A stretch of DNA of 64,000 bases, from positions 5,580,001 to 5,644,000 of the forward strand of contig NC_061482.1 of NCBI RefSeq assembly GCF_022581195.2, given 5' to 3'. This DNA is from Helicoverpa zea. Its lineage: Eukaryota > Arthropoda > Insecta > Lepidoptera > Noctuidae. Below the pieces are notes generated by a model. It saw only the letters and a program-made list of their open reading frames with translations, was not told where the DNA came from and did no database searches. The position numbers and the translations under genes were made by a program. This document shows positions 23,254 to 34,870 of the stretch, in pieces; the stretch's first letter is position 1; every line of letters starts with the position of its first letter.

Positions 23254-23540
23254 ATGGAATCTCACAACAGTAGACTAGTTCGATCACAAGGAGGCTCATA
23301 TGCACGCACAATGTATCCCCGGCTTAGGCTGCGAACAGACGTCAGCGCGCACATTCGGCTGTGCGTTGGGAAGATTGTGACAGACGCGTCATTTCCGTCC
23401 GTGCGTCGCCAGCCTAACAACGTCAGTTACTCTGTGAGGATATCAAGAGGCCATTGTCCAATATAAAAGCTCGCTGTCGCCTTTTGTTCTGCGGTCTATG
23501 GTCTACGGAAGACTGCGTGTTTCTCTTTCTTTTTTCTTGT
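23254..23540 (+). promoter_or_regulatory. Candidate TATA-type promoter
   Basis: A consensus TATA box, tataaaag, lies at 23462-23469, with a ccaat word just upstream, at the downstream edge of a GC-richer block (23330-23460). A start site would be expected near 23493, but no clear initiator is present. A pyrimidine-rich stretch follows (ctctttcttttttcttg). If real, it would start a + strand transcript, the same strand as the recursive splice sites. The open frame 23254-23466 lies upstream of the TATA box and is not its product. Confidence 0.3.
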
Positions 23541-24670
23541 TTTTGTCGCATTTTTCTGTTTGTTTTTTCGAATAGAATTAGCTTATATGCGAATCGTTTT
23601 TCGAATTTTTAGTTTGTTAGTTTTTATGGAACGTTCTCTTGCATGTAAATAATTGATGGACGATTAAATCTGTTGCATGGGCAGCGTGTAAAAGGGGATT
23701 TCGAAAACTCGATATACATACCTAAAACGGTTTAAAAAATTTACTTTGCTGTCTTATATATGTATTCTAAAAAAAAACTATGACGAAAAAACATGAAAGT
23801 ATTTCAGTCAACACTTATTTGTAAAGACTTTTCCAATTAAATACTAAAGGCTTGAATAAGTTATAGTGGATCTTGAGTGTAAAACAATGTAGCAGACTTG
23901 TTTCATCCCTATAAGAATCCTTAAGAACTCGAAAGCTAAATATTCATTACTGAGTCCTGCTTTTGACGCCTTCGAGGCGTCTTCCTATATTTTATTTAAG
24001 TTTGCTACAATATTGTAAGTAAGTGCTATATGGAATGATACAAAAATACTCCTAAAGCCTAAAAATAAACAGTCAAAAATACATACTGATGTTTTAACCC
24101 TTACTCAGTACAATCAAAGAGTAGGTAACTTAAGTAGGCTATATTCGGTAACATCATATTTACATTAAATAAAACCTTTAAGGTAAACCTTAAGTAAAGG
24201 AAGTACAGAATAATTTGAACGATGTCGATATGATTTGAAATTAAAACCAATAAGTTTTTCAGAAAACGACGTTTTTCGGCACCCGTACCGTAACAATGAG
24301 ATCCTAGTATACATATAGAATGACAGTTTGAGGTAGACAACTATTAAAATAAGTGTGACCCCTCTGTTACAAATATAATCTATCTTCACACCTTTTGACT
24401 GACATGACAATTGGCTGGGGTTGACGATGTAATTGGCTTGACTTGGCTTTGGTAATTTATTGTAATTTTTGAACACAGTGTGTCTATTAATGAGAAGATC
24501 ACGAATAGAAAGCAAAGATTATTTTTTTACTTTTTGATAGCTTTTCCGAATTTACTTTTTGTTTATTTTTTTAGCGCATGTACCCAAAAAAGTATATAAC
24601 AACACATACTAACATTTACTAAAGAGTATTGAAGTTTGTAGATCAAAAAGTTGTTCTTTTTCTACAGTTG
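23541..24670. other. Unannotated AT-rich DNA
   Basis: Small palindrome gacgcc-ttcga-ggcgtc near 23965. The open frames on the - strand at 24101-24340 and 24165-24515 overlap in different frames and have no recognisable domain. Confidence 0.5.
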
Positions 24671-24735
24671 AAAATCTATGAGGATGCCAACTTGTCACCA
24701 TTACGTCCTTAGACAATGTATTTAGACAAAATGTT
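24671..24735 (+). repeat. Unclassified dispersed repeat, copy B
   Basis: 'aaaatctatgaggatg' then 'ttgtcac' and 'gtatttagaca' parallel the copy at 4978-5036. A strong acceptor-like run (ttctttttctacag) ends just before it. Confidence 0.45.
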
Positions 24736-25409
24736 TTGAACGGAAAATACTTGTATGTCAATGGTAAATACACCGTCGCGACTTAAAAGTAGGCATTAAT
24801 GGGGCATAAATATTCAAAGCTATACACACATATTCCAACATTAAAGTAATAAATTGCCATAATTAGCTATTTTCGCTGTGAAATTGTCGTCAAAGAAATA
24901 CGATCAACTTTTGAACAGCTGTTTAACGTCGACTTTTTTCACTGACCTATCATTATTGTATATAGTGCAATAAATTGTTGTAATAATGTGTATTCAAGAA
25001 TATTTTATTCCTTATAATCCATAATAGTTGTGACCACCATTATTTGTTTGCTTGAGCTCTCTTGAGAAGTTTTTCTGATAACTTTCTACTTTACAAAGTT
25101 TTGCTTGTGAAAGTTTGATGTAACCTTTAGTATCAAGTTACCATCGTAGATGAATCAGTACCAGTTTTAGGTTTGACGTAAAATTGATAAGCCCCATTGA
25201 AATTCTGCGTCACATTGAACTTCTATATCTACTTGCGAGTCACGCCTCAACCGAGAGCTGTTTGCAACGTGTCCTTAATTATATGGGGAAATGTAATGTC
25301 GGACACGCAAATTACACCACAACCCTCCGCATGAGTGAAAATTGACTATCGGATGAAATACCTTTATCTGAGGTAACCAGCCCAAATTCGAATTTCAACC
25401 GATGGATTC
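24736..25409. other. Unannotated AT-rich DNA
   Basis: No gene, repeat or strong motif seen. Confidence 0.55.
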
Positions 25410-25680
25410 TTAACAAGGCCCCCGGCTCAGCGGGCTAACTGAAAATCTCGAAAATCCCACCGCAGATCGCACGAGAATCGGAATATGTAAGGTATTTAGC
25501 AAAATGATGGTTCGACGCCGACGCGGCTGCCCGGTACATCCCGGCCCCTGTAGTGGCATTCCTCAACGCTATTTCAAATGTGTTTTTGGAGCTCGATGCG
25601 CTAATGTCTCGTCTCTTTGCCAATCTCGGCTTCGGACATTTTTTGTCATTGTTCACTTTTTAAGAAGATTCGATTTTAAT
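25410..25680. other. GC-richer block upstream of recursive splice site
   Basis: Opens with 'ggcccccggctcagcgggc'. It is open on both strands: 25504-25716 (+) and 25435-25656 (-, starting at GTG, with no ATG start). The - strand reading has a natural-looking composition (SASSSKNTFEIALRNATTGA) but no known domain and no acceptor. Best read as a conserved non-coding element or cryptic exon. It ends about 180 bases before the site at 25856. Confidence 0.35.
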
Positions 25681-25835
25681 AAAAGTATGCCTAGAAACTC
25701 AAAAACGTGTTTTTAATAGAAGGTATCAAATTACATGCATAGTTTATTAGCTGAAAACTAAATTGTCCGTATAAAATACATTTATGCTAATCGAGTATTC
25801 GCTTCGTACTCCCTTATAAGTGATTGTAACGTAAT

Positions 25836-25862
25836 ATATATTTTTTCTTTTTTCAGGTAAGT
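25836..25862 (+). other. Candidate recursive splice site (ratchet point) 1
   Basis: A pyrimidine run, atattttttcttttttcag, is joined directly to gtaagt, with the junction at 25856/25857. An acceptor abutting a donor regenerates a 5' splice site after the first splicing step, which is how long insect introns are removed in pieces. The 9-mer caggtaagt should appear less than once on both strands of a window of this composition, and rarely with such a tract. An alternative is a small + strand exon: in one frame 21 codons are open after the junction (KFGTIKSSLF...) before TGA. A second donor (gtgagt) lies at 25927. Confidence 0.55.
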
Positions 25863-25921
25863 TTGGCACCATTAAATCCAGCCTGTTTAGAATTCCGACC
25901 GATTTCGTGGCAGTAAAACAA

Positions 25922-25985
25922 TGAGTGTGAGTATTTTTATGCTTAATGTGTGTGAGTGTGATTGCGTTTGTGTGTGTGTATATGT
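25922..25985 (+). repeat. Imperfect TG microsatellite
   Basis: tgtgtgag and tgtgtgtgtg runs separated by short interruptions. They begin about 65 bases after the recursive splice junction. GU-rich RNA next to a splice site can bind CELF- or TDP-43-type factors; relevance here is inference. Confidence 0.7.
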
Positions 25986-25989
25986 AACA

Positions 25990-27664
25990 CATGAGGTTAA
26001 CACAATGAGCACTTTATGCGTTGATTGTTGCCTTTACTTGGAAATACATTATATTGTACTTGGTGCTGCTCCGGCTTTGTACGGGTAATTTAGTTTTTCA
26101 GTACAAGTTTTCAATAATTTTCTGACATGCAAATCTTGTTTTGATAGTTACAATCACAATAGACTAGTAATTGGCCTATTAAGTGCACATAGGCAACCAT
26201 TCAAGTTGCAGCGGTCGGCTCGGTGGGCGGATTTCTTCTTGTGTTTAGTTTTGATAACATAACGATACTTCTTGAAAAAATAGCCTATTCCCAGAGTATT
26301 CTGTAGCTGTAGAAACTGCATTGACATAACTCTACTGACAAGTTTCGTAAAAATCGCTTTAAAAGTTTTAAAACGAAAGAAAACGAACATTATCATAATG
26401 CATCCTTACAAAATTACACAATCCCAATGATTAGTAGGATAAAAGAAGTGAAGTTATATGATTTGGATAATCTGCTGTGGTTGTAAAGCCTACCTGTCAG
26501 ATCAATCAATACTCAATTTATAAAGCAATATGATATGAGGACATATTATGCATGACTCATGCTTAATTTTACTTGCGGCTGCCTGAATTATGTACCTACA
26601 TTTTCCGACCAAAGTCTATCCTAAATAGTGAATAAGTAGCCTGTTATTAAATGCAATTTAGATTGCTCCTTAAAAGTACTAAGGAATATTTAATGTTTGA
26701 AAATGGGTTTTTCGATGATTAATACTTTTCCGCTAATAAATGCGCAAATGAGTACAAAACGATCAAATACAGAAGCCATCAGCTCAAATTACAAAATACA
26801 AAGACGCCATAAAAATATAAATCGCATCAGCGTTTTTGTCGCACTTTGCCGTCAAAGCACAAAAATGAGAGGTCTAGCGGCCATTTTGATTTTCGTAGTC
26901 GCACAAACAAACGCTTAAACTTAAAAGCAGTAAAAAGCGCGGGCTGAGGGGGTACCTATTAACACATTACTCACACAACCGACAATGACAAACGGGGTAA
27001 AACAAAACACGGTAGCGTACCGCGTCGAAAAAACTTGAAAAAGAGAACGTCGATTTCGGATCGGGCGAAGTTCGGTACGAAAGTTGGCTCAGTGTTATGG
27101 CGAACGACCGCGCTTTAAATGTACTTAATATTAGTGTTATCAGGCATTGTTCAGGAATTTTGCTCTTTTATTTAGGTTCGGAAACCATCCTAATTAGGTA
27201 TGGTAGTTTTAGCTTGCTATTAACAAAGATTAAAAGTGAATTTGAATAACAATACCAAAACCCAATCATACAAAAAAATAGTAATTAAAAGTTAGTTTTT
27301 AATCCCAAGTAACAATGACTAACCGCTGGTATGCATTTATAATGGTAACAATAATGGACATTCGCGCATAAAAGTGTCTCGTAGCAGAGTGGCTGCGGGG
27401 GCAAGTATAGATAGGGCAGGCGCCACCTTTGTTGCACCCGTCGAGAACCGCCGAGTGCAGCGACGCGCAATTCGCGCGCTCACTTTTAAAATAAGAATCA
27501 TTCTTTTCACTAAAATGTTCTTTTTTGTATTTTAAATAACACAAACCCATTACCATCCTTGTAAATGGGAGCCTTATTTTTCCGGATGCGAAATTGTCTC
27601 AAGCAATCATCAAAGTTTATTTAGAATTATAAAAGCCGTGTTACGAACTGTTTGCAGAATTTTT
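25990..27664. other. Unannotated DNA with a GC-richer patch at 26870-27120
   Basis: The patch contains 'gcggccattttg', a good YY1/PHO-type word, and many CpG. A 17-residue hydrophobic reading, MRGLAAILIFVVAQTNA, ends at 26918; it resembles a signal peptide but stops at once. The open frames at 26154-26396, 27285-27470 and 27299-27556 (-) are not recognised. Confidence 0.4.
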
Positions 27665-27890
27665 AACCCCCGACGCAAAAACGACGGGGTGTTATAAGTT
27701 TGACGTGTCTGTGTGTGTGTGTGTGTGTGTATGTGGCATCGTAGCTCCCAAACGGATGATCCGATTGTAATGCGGTTTTTTTTGTTTAAAAGGTATGTCA
27801 GTCGGGAGTGTTCTTAGCTATGTTTGGTGGAAATCGGTTCAGGTCTTCAAGGTCATCAGCTCGTTTGCTAGATGTGATAGGAATGTTACA
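27665..27890 (+). mobile_element. Lepidopteran repeat ('taacccccgacgcaaaa' family)
   Basis: 'aacccccgacgcaaaaacg', 'gggtgttataagtttgacg', a (tg)13 run (about 27708-27732), then 'ggcatcgtagctcccaaacg' and 'gaaatcggttcaggtcttc' in the family's usual order. It is non-coding and common in moths. The TG run is part of the element, so microsatellite expansion here is seeded by the insertion. Confidence 0.8.
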
Positions 27891-28367
27891 CGCTCAGTTT
27901 ACTTGCAAGTATATGTGGGATCTGAAATTTGAAACACTAATGTCTTTTGGAACCACTGAGCTGGTCTGCTGTTAGGGCACGAAGGTAGGAGACGTAACCC
28001 TGAACTGCCTTTTAGTAAACCCATCGAGTTTGGGCTCGTTGAATTTGTCTTGACGAGTTCTCTTCATGTTTCTGATTGACGAGAACCTGATGCTGGAAAT
28101 GGGATGTGGCGGATGAAACCCTGAAATGCCGGAATGAAACGGATAAACCGATTTATATTTTTGCTGAAAATCTAGAATGTCCAAAGGTTAATCTTTATTG
28201 TTTCTCAATCTGTGCAATTCTCCCAGAGCCAGTTTGTCATGAGGATTGTTAAACAGCTTCCTTTGGCCGAGATCGCATTTAGCGACCCCATCTTAAGATA
28301 AAATAAATTAAAGGAAAAATTAAGGAGCTCCTTTAAAAAGCATGAAATAAAATTAAATTATAAATTT
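27891..28367. other. Unannotated DNA
   Basis: The open frame 27972-28184 (-) is Ser/Phe/Pro-rich without a domain. The last 60 bases are very A-rich. Confidence 0.55.
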
Positions 28368-28724
28368 AAAAAAACCCCCGACCCAAAAAAAGTACGCAAT
28401 AATTATGACAAAAGGTTAAAAACGCTAAACCCTATAAAAAGCAAAAAATAACTTTTAACACTACGTAAACTAAATTTTGACGTGTCGGGGGACCGCTTTT
28501 TACCTTCATAAATACTTACATAAATCAAATGATACCTACCTAATTACAACATTCGTTTAAAAAAAAAACACGTATCTAAAGTAATGAATTAGAGCGGTCC
28601 CCCGACACGACAAAATTTAGTTTACGTAGTGTTAAAAGTTATTTTTTGCTTTTTATAGGGTTTAGCGTTTTTAACCTTTTGTCATAATTATTGCGTACTT
28701 TTTTTGGGTCGGGGGTTTTTTTTT
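28368..28724. mobile_element. Inverted-repeat element (MITE/foldback) with 130-bp arms
   Basis: The left arm (28368-28497) and right arm (28593-28724) are reverse complements. I find one substitution and a difference only in the terminal A/T run. A 95-base spacer separates them. The outer ends read 'acccccgacc...' and '...ggtcgggggt', and the inner ends 'gtcgggggaccgct'. There is no coding potential. The near identity of the arms means a recent insertion or ongoing arm homogenisation. Target-site duplications are unclear because both ends sit in homopolymers. The terminus resembles that of the repeat at 27665, but the bodies differ. Confidence 0.85.
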
Positions 28725-29319
28725 CCATTCAAAGTTGAACATGGATAGTGCAAGTATCAGACTAATACACATTAAAATATCGCATACTATCAGCTCATAA
28801 GCAAGTGTTTAAAAGCCATGTTAACCGCTCGACATATTTCACTATCTAGTAAAGTTAGCAAAATAATACGTCGAGGGTTATACAATTTTCGATACAAATG
28901 CGTTGCTTATTAACGCTCGCGTACATGTGAACTTTTTTTTAATTTGTTTTCAGTTCAAAACGGCAAACTTTGACGTGGAAACTTTTTAATAGTCGACACG
29001 TAGAACTAAGCGTTGCCTCTGAACATACAAACTCAACGTTTTTATTCCGTCAAAATGTTTTTATACATTTAAACTGTGTTACGTGAGCTATCAAACGTTT
29101 TTGATTAAATGATTATGAAATAAGTTTTTCACAAAGTCTCAATTTTTTCTTTTAAAAAGGTTTTGATTAATATTTGAGAGTTTTTTACGAATCGATACTT
29201 GAAACTACGTGCGGGAGGAGCGATGCTTAGATTATTTCCCAAATTAGCAACACGTACCTATTTCAAAATTTTGCAGTTGTGCCTTAAAATCTATTCCGCA
29301 TGCCATTACAAAAAGACAA
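28725..29319. other. Unannotated AT-rich DNA
   Basis: No gene, repeat or notable motif seen. Confidence 0.55.
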
Positions 29320-29660
29320 CCTTGACTGAAGCAGGCGCGCTGGTGGGAGGGGGCAGAGGCGAGCGCGGTAACGTGTAACACAAATTATAAATAATAGGTG
29401 AACGTTATTTTTTCGGATACATATTTCATTTTATATTGTACGGGAACGCGTAGCGAGCGTCGCAGGGGTGGGGGTTAAAATAAAGAGAAGCGCAATTGAA
29501 TTTTTAATATTTCATGAAGAGGGACGCAAGCGGGGCCCGAAGCAGTTTTAATGGGGTTACGGCGAGCGTCGAGTCGCGCCGGTGGGCCAGCCCCGCACCC
29601 CTCGCGGCGCCTCCGCTCATCGGGCTACACGTCACATTCATCATTAGCCACCATAAAACT
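29320..29660. other. GC- and CpG-rich block
   Basis: Several GC-rich runs (ggcgcgctggtgggaggggg, acgcgtagcgagcgtcgcag) are interleaved with AT-rich homeodomain-type sites. The open frame 29514-29768 (+) has no known domain. The composition fits a conserved regulatory element or an unrecognised promoter. Confidence 0.35.
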
Positions 29661-32591
29661 AATTCACAAACATATCGACACTGCTATGGTGATTATTCGA
29701 TCCTGATATCAAATCGATGCAAGGAAATTATGAGATCAAAAGACGCTTCTGGTCATCTCTTAGATTAAGTCCCTAGTCTCCTTTTGTCGTCTGCATTTTG
29801 AGGTCATTTTCTAGGAAAGCTAAAGTTTTGTTCGCGTGATATTGTTGCTTAGTTGTTGATTCTCGGCCAGGCTGTGCTGGTGCCCACATGGTTCATTAGC
29901 TTGTTTGTTTTACAACTGGATGTCAAATGAAGCGCGCAACTACCGACATTTGGATATTTGACTTTATCATAGATAGACCAAAATAGCTCCACTGTAATGT
30001 GACGTTTTGCGTGACCGGCGTTGAAAATTCTCATTATAAAATCTTCTTAGTTTAGAAGTTGCTCTATGATATCTGAAAATACACAAACCACTATTTCGAA
30101 CATCTCAATATTTACGTGCACCAAAAAAATTACAGCAAAAATTATTTCAAAATCGCTTCCTAGATTAATGTTGATAAACTTTAAAACTCCATTAATGATC
30201 TGTTGTCTATTTTCAATTAAATTTCGTGACTGATATCGTGGATTCCGCGTAATACAATCTCAGCGTCCGTTAATTACCTGGGCATGATCTAAACTCTAAA
30301 CGCCGTGCCGATACGCGAACATTGCGTATTATGTGGTGCTTTGGAGGTAACTCAATTGTGACCCCCTCCCATGAAGACCCCCGGGTACCGGGGATCAGAA
30401 CAAACTGGACGTACCAATTCGTCCTTGAAATAATTATTTTGTCCCGGAACACTAGTGTAGGTAAAGGCCGTCACATATTCTGTGTGCTTGTAGATCACAT
30501 TACTATTTTATTATTTTGCCGTGGCCAGCGCATCCCTTGTGTTCAATAGATACCTATTGAATAATGCACTTTCATTTGCGGATTGAATGGCTCCATGAAT
30601 ATGTTGTTAAACCTAATTAATAGAGTTTTACTTGATATTGACTGTGTGGTTCGTGGCTTAGTGACTATTTAGTTACCTGTGGCATTTTAAATTATAATTA
30701 GGTTCTCTTTCGCTACTTCCTGAAGAGAAGGAAGAAATATATATTTCTTGTCTTCATGTTTTTATTTCGGTTCATCTATACAATTAACAAAATACACAAG
30801 TTAACCTCAAAATATTTTGAAGTGAACTAATCATCACCAACAGTCAAAACAAAATCGACCGCCATCTTTAAAATAATCGCACAAAAAACACACCGTAAAG
30901 CTGTTGGATACAAACTAAACAATAGGTAGGTAATCATTACAATGTCTTGAGGAGTCAATTTATCATATCCGCGGCATCGCGTGGCAGTATCACATGGCCC
31001 ATTCACCACATATAGTTTTGTTACTCGATCATAATATCCTGCTCGGTATTATATTGTTTACTTTTCACACGTAACACTAATAATGAACGCATGCGCATCT
31101 ATTCAGCATAATTGGGAACATTGTTGTAGTAATAAAACATTTACGCCCATGCGAAATACTCGGAATGCGTTTGCTTGAGTTAGACGGAATTTGGGGGTAC
31201 CAAACATTTACAGGAATACTTAGTTTCTTATAAATATTTTTGATGGTATGCTGGTGGGATGGAAATTCCCCGGTTCCTGTTAGTGGTATATCGGGCATCA
31301 ATGTTCGCTGATAGAGTTGCAAGACAAAGAGGTCAGGCGGTCCGTCTGAAGCCGACTCACTGACTGACCCACATCTGCACAATACGCTTCCGCCTAGCGC
31401 CACGCAATTAAGCTCTACACCAGACATAAAAAATTACCGAAACAAAAGCGAACGGGGGTTATCCCCCCCCCACTCGCCACGCCGCAGTTACAATTTATCA
31501 TAGCAAATAAAAATATGCGGAATTAAAAGAAAAAGGAACAAGAAATTGGGGCGAGAGGGAACGTTACTGCCGTCTGCTGAATGATCAAAATAATACTATA
31601 TATTTTTATTACCGCCCCGAGGGAGTAGGGGTGACGGTACGTCGGTAACCAATTAAAAAAAATATTGCTCTTCGATAAATGTTTGATGTTCTAGGTCGCT
31701 GAAGGATGCCTAGAATGTTCTTTAGAAGGCTACATTTTTGCTACTCAATTTGCGTAGTCTAGCCAGCTACTAGCGCAGTGTATAAAAATGCTAATTAATG
31801 GGGGCTATTTTACAAATACAAAATAGAATCGTTACTATTAAATGAAAGGTACTCAAATATTGTCAATCAACTTTACATTTGTTAGGATATTCCGGTACTA
31901 GCTGTACTATAGTTTGCTGATTACTCGGAGAAACTCACCCTTAATCGCAATATAAATAAAACGCATTTTGGGTTTACATTTCAAATTGATCGGAGTTGAC
32001 GTCAGACCCCATAACATTTTCTTTATAGCCGCCCAAATTACTCTAATAAATTATTCAGCTGTAATCAAACTATACTCTAATTGTACAGGTAATTAATACA
32101 TTATAAGTAATAAATAAGGCTGCGGCCGTATTGTCTATTAGTGGCTTAATTAAAAAAACATATTTATTATTAATTTTCAATTATCCATAGCCATAATGAG
32201 AGGTGAAACCACCTGGAGTAATGTTTGAATTGTTTTGTGGCTTAGATACTTTTTTTATGGAAAACTCATTAACTAGTTTATAGAATAACAGCAGCAAATG
32301 TAGGTATGTTCTGTACGGATTATTTGTAATGCGTTGATCCAATTTACATGCTATTAAAGTAATGAGGGATGAGAATATTTTCCAATAGGGTTAATTCATT
32401 AGTATAATAAAGCAAACAACACCTCTTTGTGAAATTAATTTGATTGTTGTTTTGTAGTTTGTAATGCAGGTTAATTTTGTGGATGATCTCATATAGATTT
32501 TTCTAATACTCATTATCACGTGTGTATAGCTTTTTGTATGCGCTTAGGTTTTATTTCACTTGACTTCTTATACAGAGAAGAAATGAACGGA
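29661..32591. other. Unannotated DNA
   Basis: Overlapping frames on both strands at 30270-30549 reflect a GC-rich cccccgggtaccgggg patch. An open frame at 31077-31427 (-) is 116 codons but unrecognised; its GC-rich first third resembles a regulatory block. A perfect CRE is at 31997-32004. A run of 10 C is near 31465. Confidence 0.45.
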
Positions 32592-32663
32592 ATCACCACG
32601 CTTACTCCAATACACCTAGGTTTCCTCAAAATATTTTCCTTCACCTTTACTTAACTATCAGTG
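32592..32663 (-). mobile_element. SINE tail fragment
   Basis: 'aatcaccacgcttactcc', 'ggtttcctcaaaatatttt' and 'ccttcaccttt' are the reverse complement of the tail of the SINE at 457-735 (from 'aaggtgaaggaaaac' to 'gcgtggtgatt'). Old and truncated; no head. Confidence 0.65.
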
Positions 32664-34569
32664 CCAAAGAAACATAACTTTTACATTTTCGTAGAGTAAT
32701 AACTAGCAAGCCCATTCTAAAATAATTTAGTGTGGTCACATTGCTAATTAACTTAACTGTGGATTTTCCGCTTTATATGGAAGTAACATGAACCGTAATT
32801 TAACGCATTATAAAATTAAATTTAATTCCTCTACAATAATTTCTGCGGTTTTGTAATTATTAGCAATTTTTCTAAGTTATCACTAAATTATGTAGTTTAA
32901 CTTGAGAGCGAAAAAAGAGTGTTTCAAGATCCCAAGTATCACAGACTGACCAGTTTCATTTGACTACAACACTGATCCAAGTATCACGAGTATCATGTCA
33001 GTTGAATCGCCTGACAGCAAAAAAAGAACTTTTCCGATTTAAATAGTATGTTTTTTCACCCAAGTTGATATCGCATTCTGAGGAAGGGCGATAGACGTGA
33101 AGAGGGCACTGGTAAACAGGCTATATCGCTCAAGCGACTCCCCGATACAAATTCAATATTTTTTTTCTACTCGAAACCCTCATCTCAATGGAACCTTCTA
33201 ATTAAAGCCCACTGCTTGAACCAAAGTTTTGAATTGGTAATCATTTCGAATCAAAGAATTCTATTCATCTTTCCTGGTTACCTTTCAATGTGCTATCGAT
33301 CGTTGTTCGTCTGATCCCAATTAGTTTGACTACATCAACGCGCTTCTATAGATAGTTTAGCAAATTATGTATATTAATACTGAGCTCAAGGGATGTGCAA
33401 TTTTTTTTACCCCTACCACCAGATGTACTGAGGCTAAGTTGTTGCGTAAGAAACTGTTAGTCGTACTAATCTCTGATTCGGTATTAATATTAGGTATAAT
33501 TGAGCTCATTAACAAATCATGTGTATTTAGTATATCTTCGGAATAAGATTGCCAAATTTGGAGAAGTTTAACCATATCAGAATATATAAAAATTATTGGT
33601 GGATTTTCCAAATAATGAATGAGATTTGACCAGTGAATGAAAAGTTGTCGCTGTAAAAGACAGAAATATTTCGTTCTTAATTTTCTCACTCATCTTTGAT
33701 CGACCGTAAAAGGTTGTTAGTTACGTGAAAATATTCCTTTGTTTGTTACTTCTCTATTAACCTTTTTATTCAGAAAATCTTTAGTACATTTCACGTTCAA
33801 TAAAAATAAAGTGAGAATGTTATTTTTTCGTTAACACACTTATTTTTATTCACAGGTACTCTTCAGTGTGAACTAAATTTAAAATTCGTTCGTTTAAAGT
33901 ATTTTTTCTATGCAAAAAAAGTGACTGTACTTGTGTTGTAGCTTGTAAGATTTCGTAGTTCTGAATGGCCAGCGAATACTCCACAGTGTACAGATAATAT
34001 TTGAAGTGGCAGGGGGAAGCATTCTCTCACAACTACACTGTCTGGCACACAAGTAATACCCACTAAAGGGAACAATGCGTTATCTCACCAACTACTCATA
34101 TTACGTCACGGTGTCTGTGTAACAATAAATACTATAGAGTAGGGAGTGAGGGATTTGCAGTTGCAATGTTTCTTGCTATTTATCTATCTGTTCATATTTT
34201 TAGCTACCGTTTTTTGTTTAGTCTCAATTTTTAGTGCAGCTCTGATCGTTTATTTGGAGCGCTTTCTATGTTCTATTAATATTTGGTTGTGTAATACGTT
34301 TGTGTGATCAAATATTTGGTTGATACGTTTGATATAAAAGTAACATTTTTATTTTTTTTGGCGTTTAAATGCGGTTAAAATTAAAAATATTAAATGTACA
34401 GTAGTGAAAGTGATACAGATAAAACTTGAGTTTGCTCCAAATTCTTAAGTAAAGTTCTTATATAGTCACTAAAATTGATGAGGTCGCCCCATAAAGTATT
34501 GCAGAAAAATATGAACAGAAGCGAACAGAAAAGCCAATGCACCTTTGATCTTTGTACACTACGAGCCTC
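32664..34569. other. Unannotated AT-rich DNA
   Basis: An open frame at 33357-33689 (-, 110 codons) looks protein-like in places but is AT-rich and has no recognised domain. An acceptor-like run (tttttattcacag, ending 33855) is followed by a poor donor and no convincing exon. Confidence 0.45.
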
Positions 34570-34800
34570 TCAGAGGCTACTCCCATTACTGCATGCAGAT
34601 TTTATACTTTGTGACATTTTTGTGCGAACGGCGCGCTTGGCGTCTCACCCCTCCCCCCCTCCGGCGCCACCTGCCGGGGTGCGCTACTTAGCTGATGACT
34701 TATTAAGAGTGCATTCTTCAGAGGTGTCTGCCTGTCGCGGCGGGTTTAATGACGTGGGTTGCAACGTGCTCTCTGATTTCGTACTTCGAGTATGTCCCAC
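34570..34800. other. GC-rich block
   Basis: Contains 'cacccctccccccctccgg', 'gcgccacctgccggggtgc' and 'cgcggcgggtttaatgacg'. The open frame 34475-34870 (+, 131 codons) spans it and is Pro/Ala-rich only where the DNA is GC-rich; no domain. The 'gcgccacctgccgg' part resembles a CTCF-type core. Likely regulatory rather than coding. Confidence 0.35.
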
Positions 34801-34870
34801 TTTTAGTCACAATGCTTTGCGGTTTTGTGTGCTGTTTGTTCAGCAGGCTAGGGTTAAGGTTTTAATGTAA

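Noticed and set aside
24165..24515. 116-codon - frame
   Set aside because: Overlaps another frame on the same strand and has no recognisable features.
26868..26918. Small secreted peptide MRGLAAILIFVVAQTNA
   Set aside because: It stops right after the leader and has no downstream donor that would extend it.
31077..31427. 116-codon - frame as a gene
   Set aside because: Only its first third has coding-like composition; no domain and no acceptor or donor to support an exon.
32070..32095. ttgtacag|gtaatt as a recursive site
   Set aside because: Weak tract and weak donor.
33357..33689. 110-codon - frame as a gene
   Set aside because: AT-rich, no domain, no splice or start context; length is possible by chance in a window this size.
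34475..34870. 131-codon + frame as a gene
   Set aside because: Protein composition simply follows the GC-rich patch; nothing recognisable.
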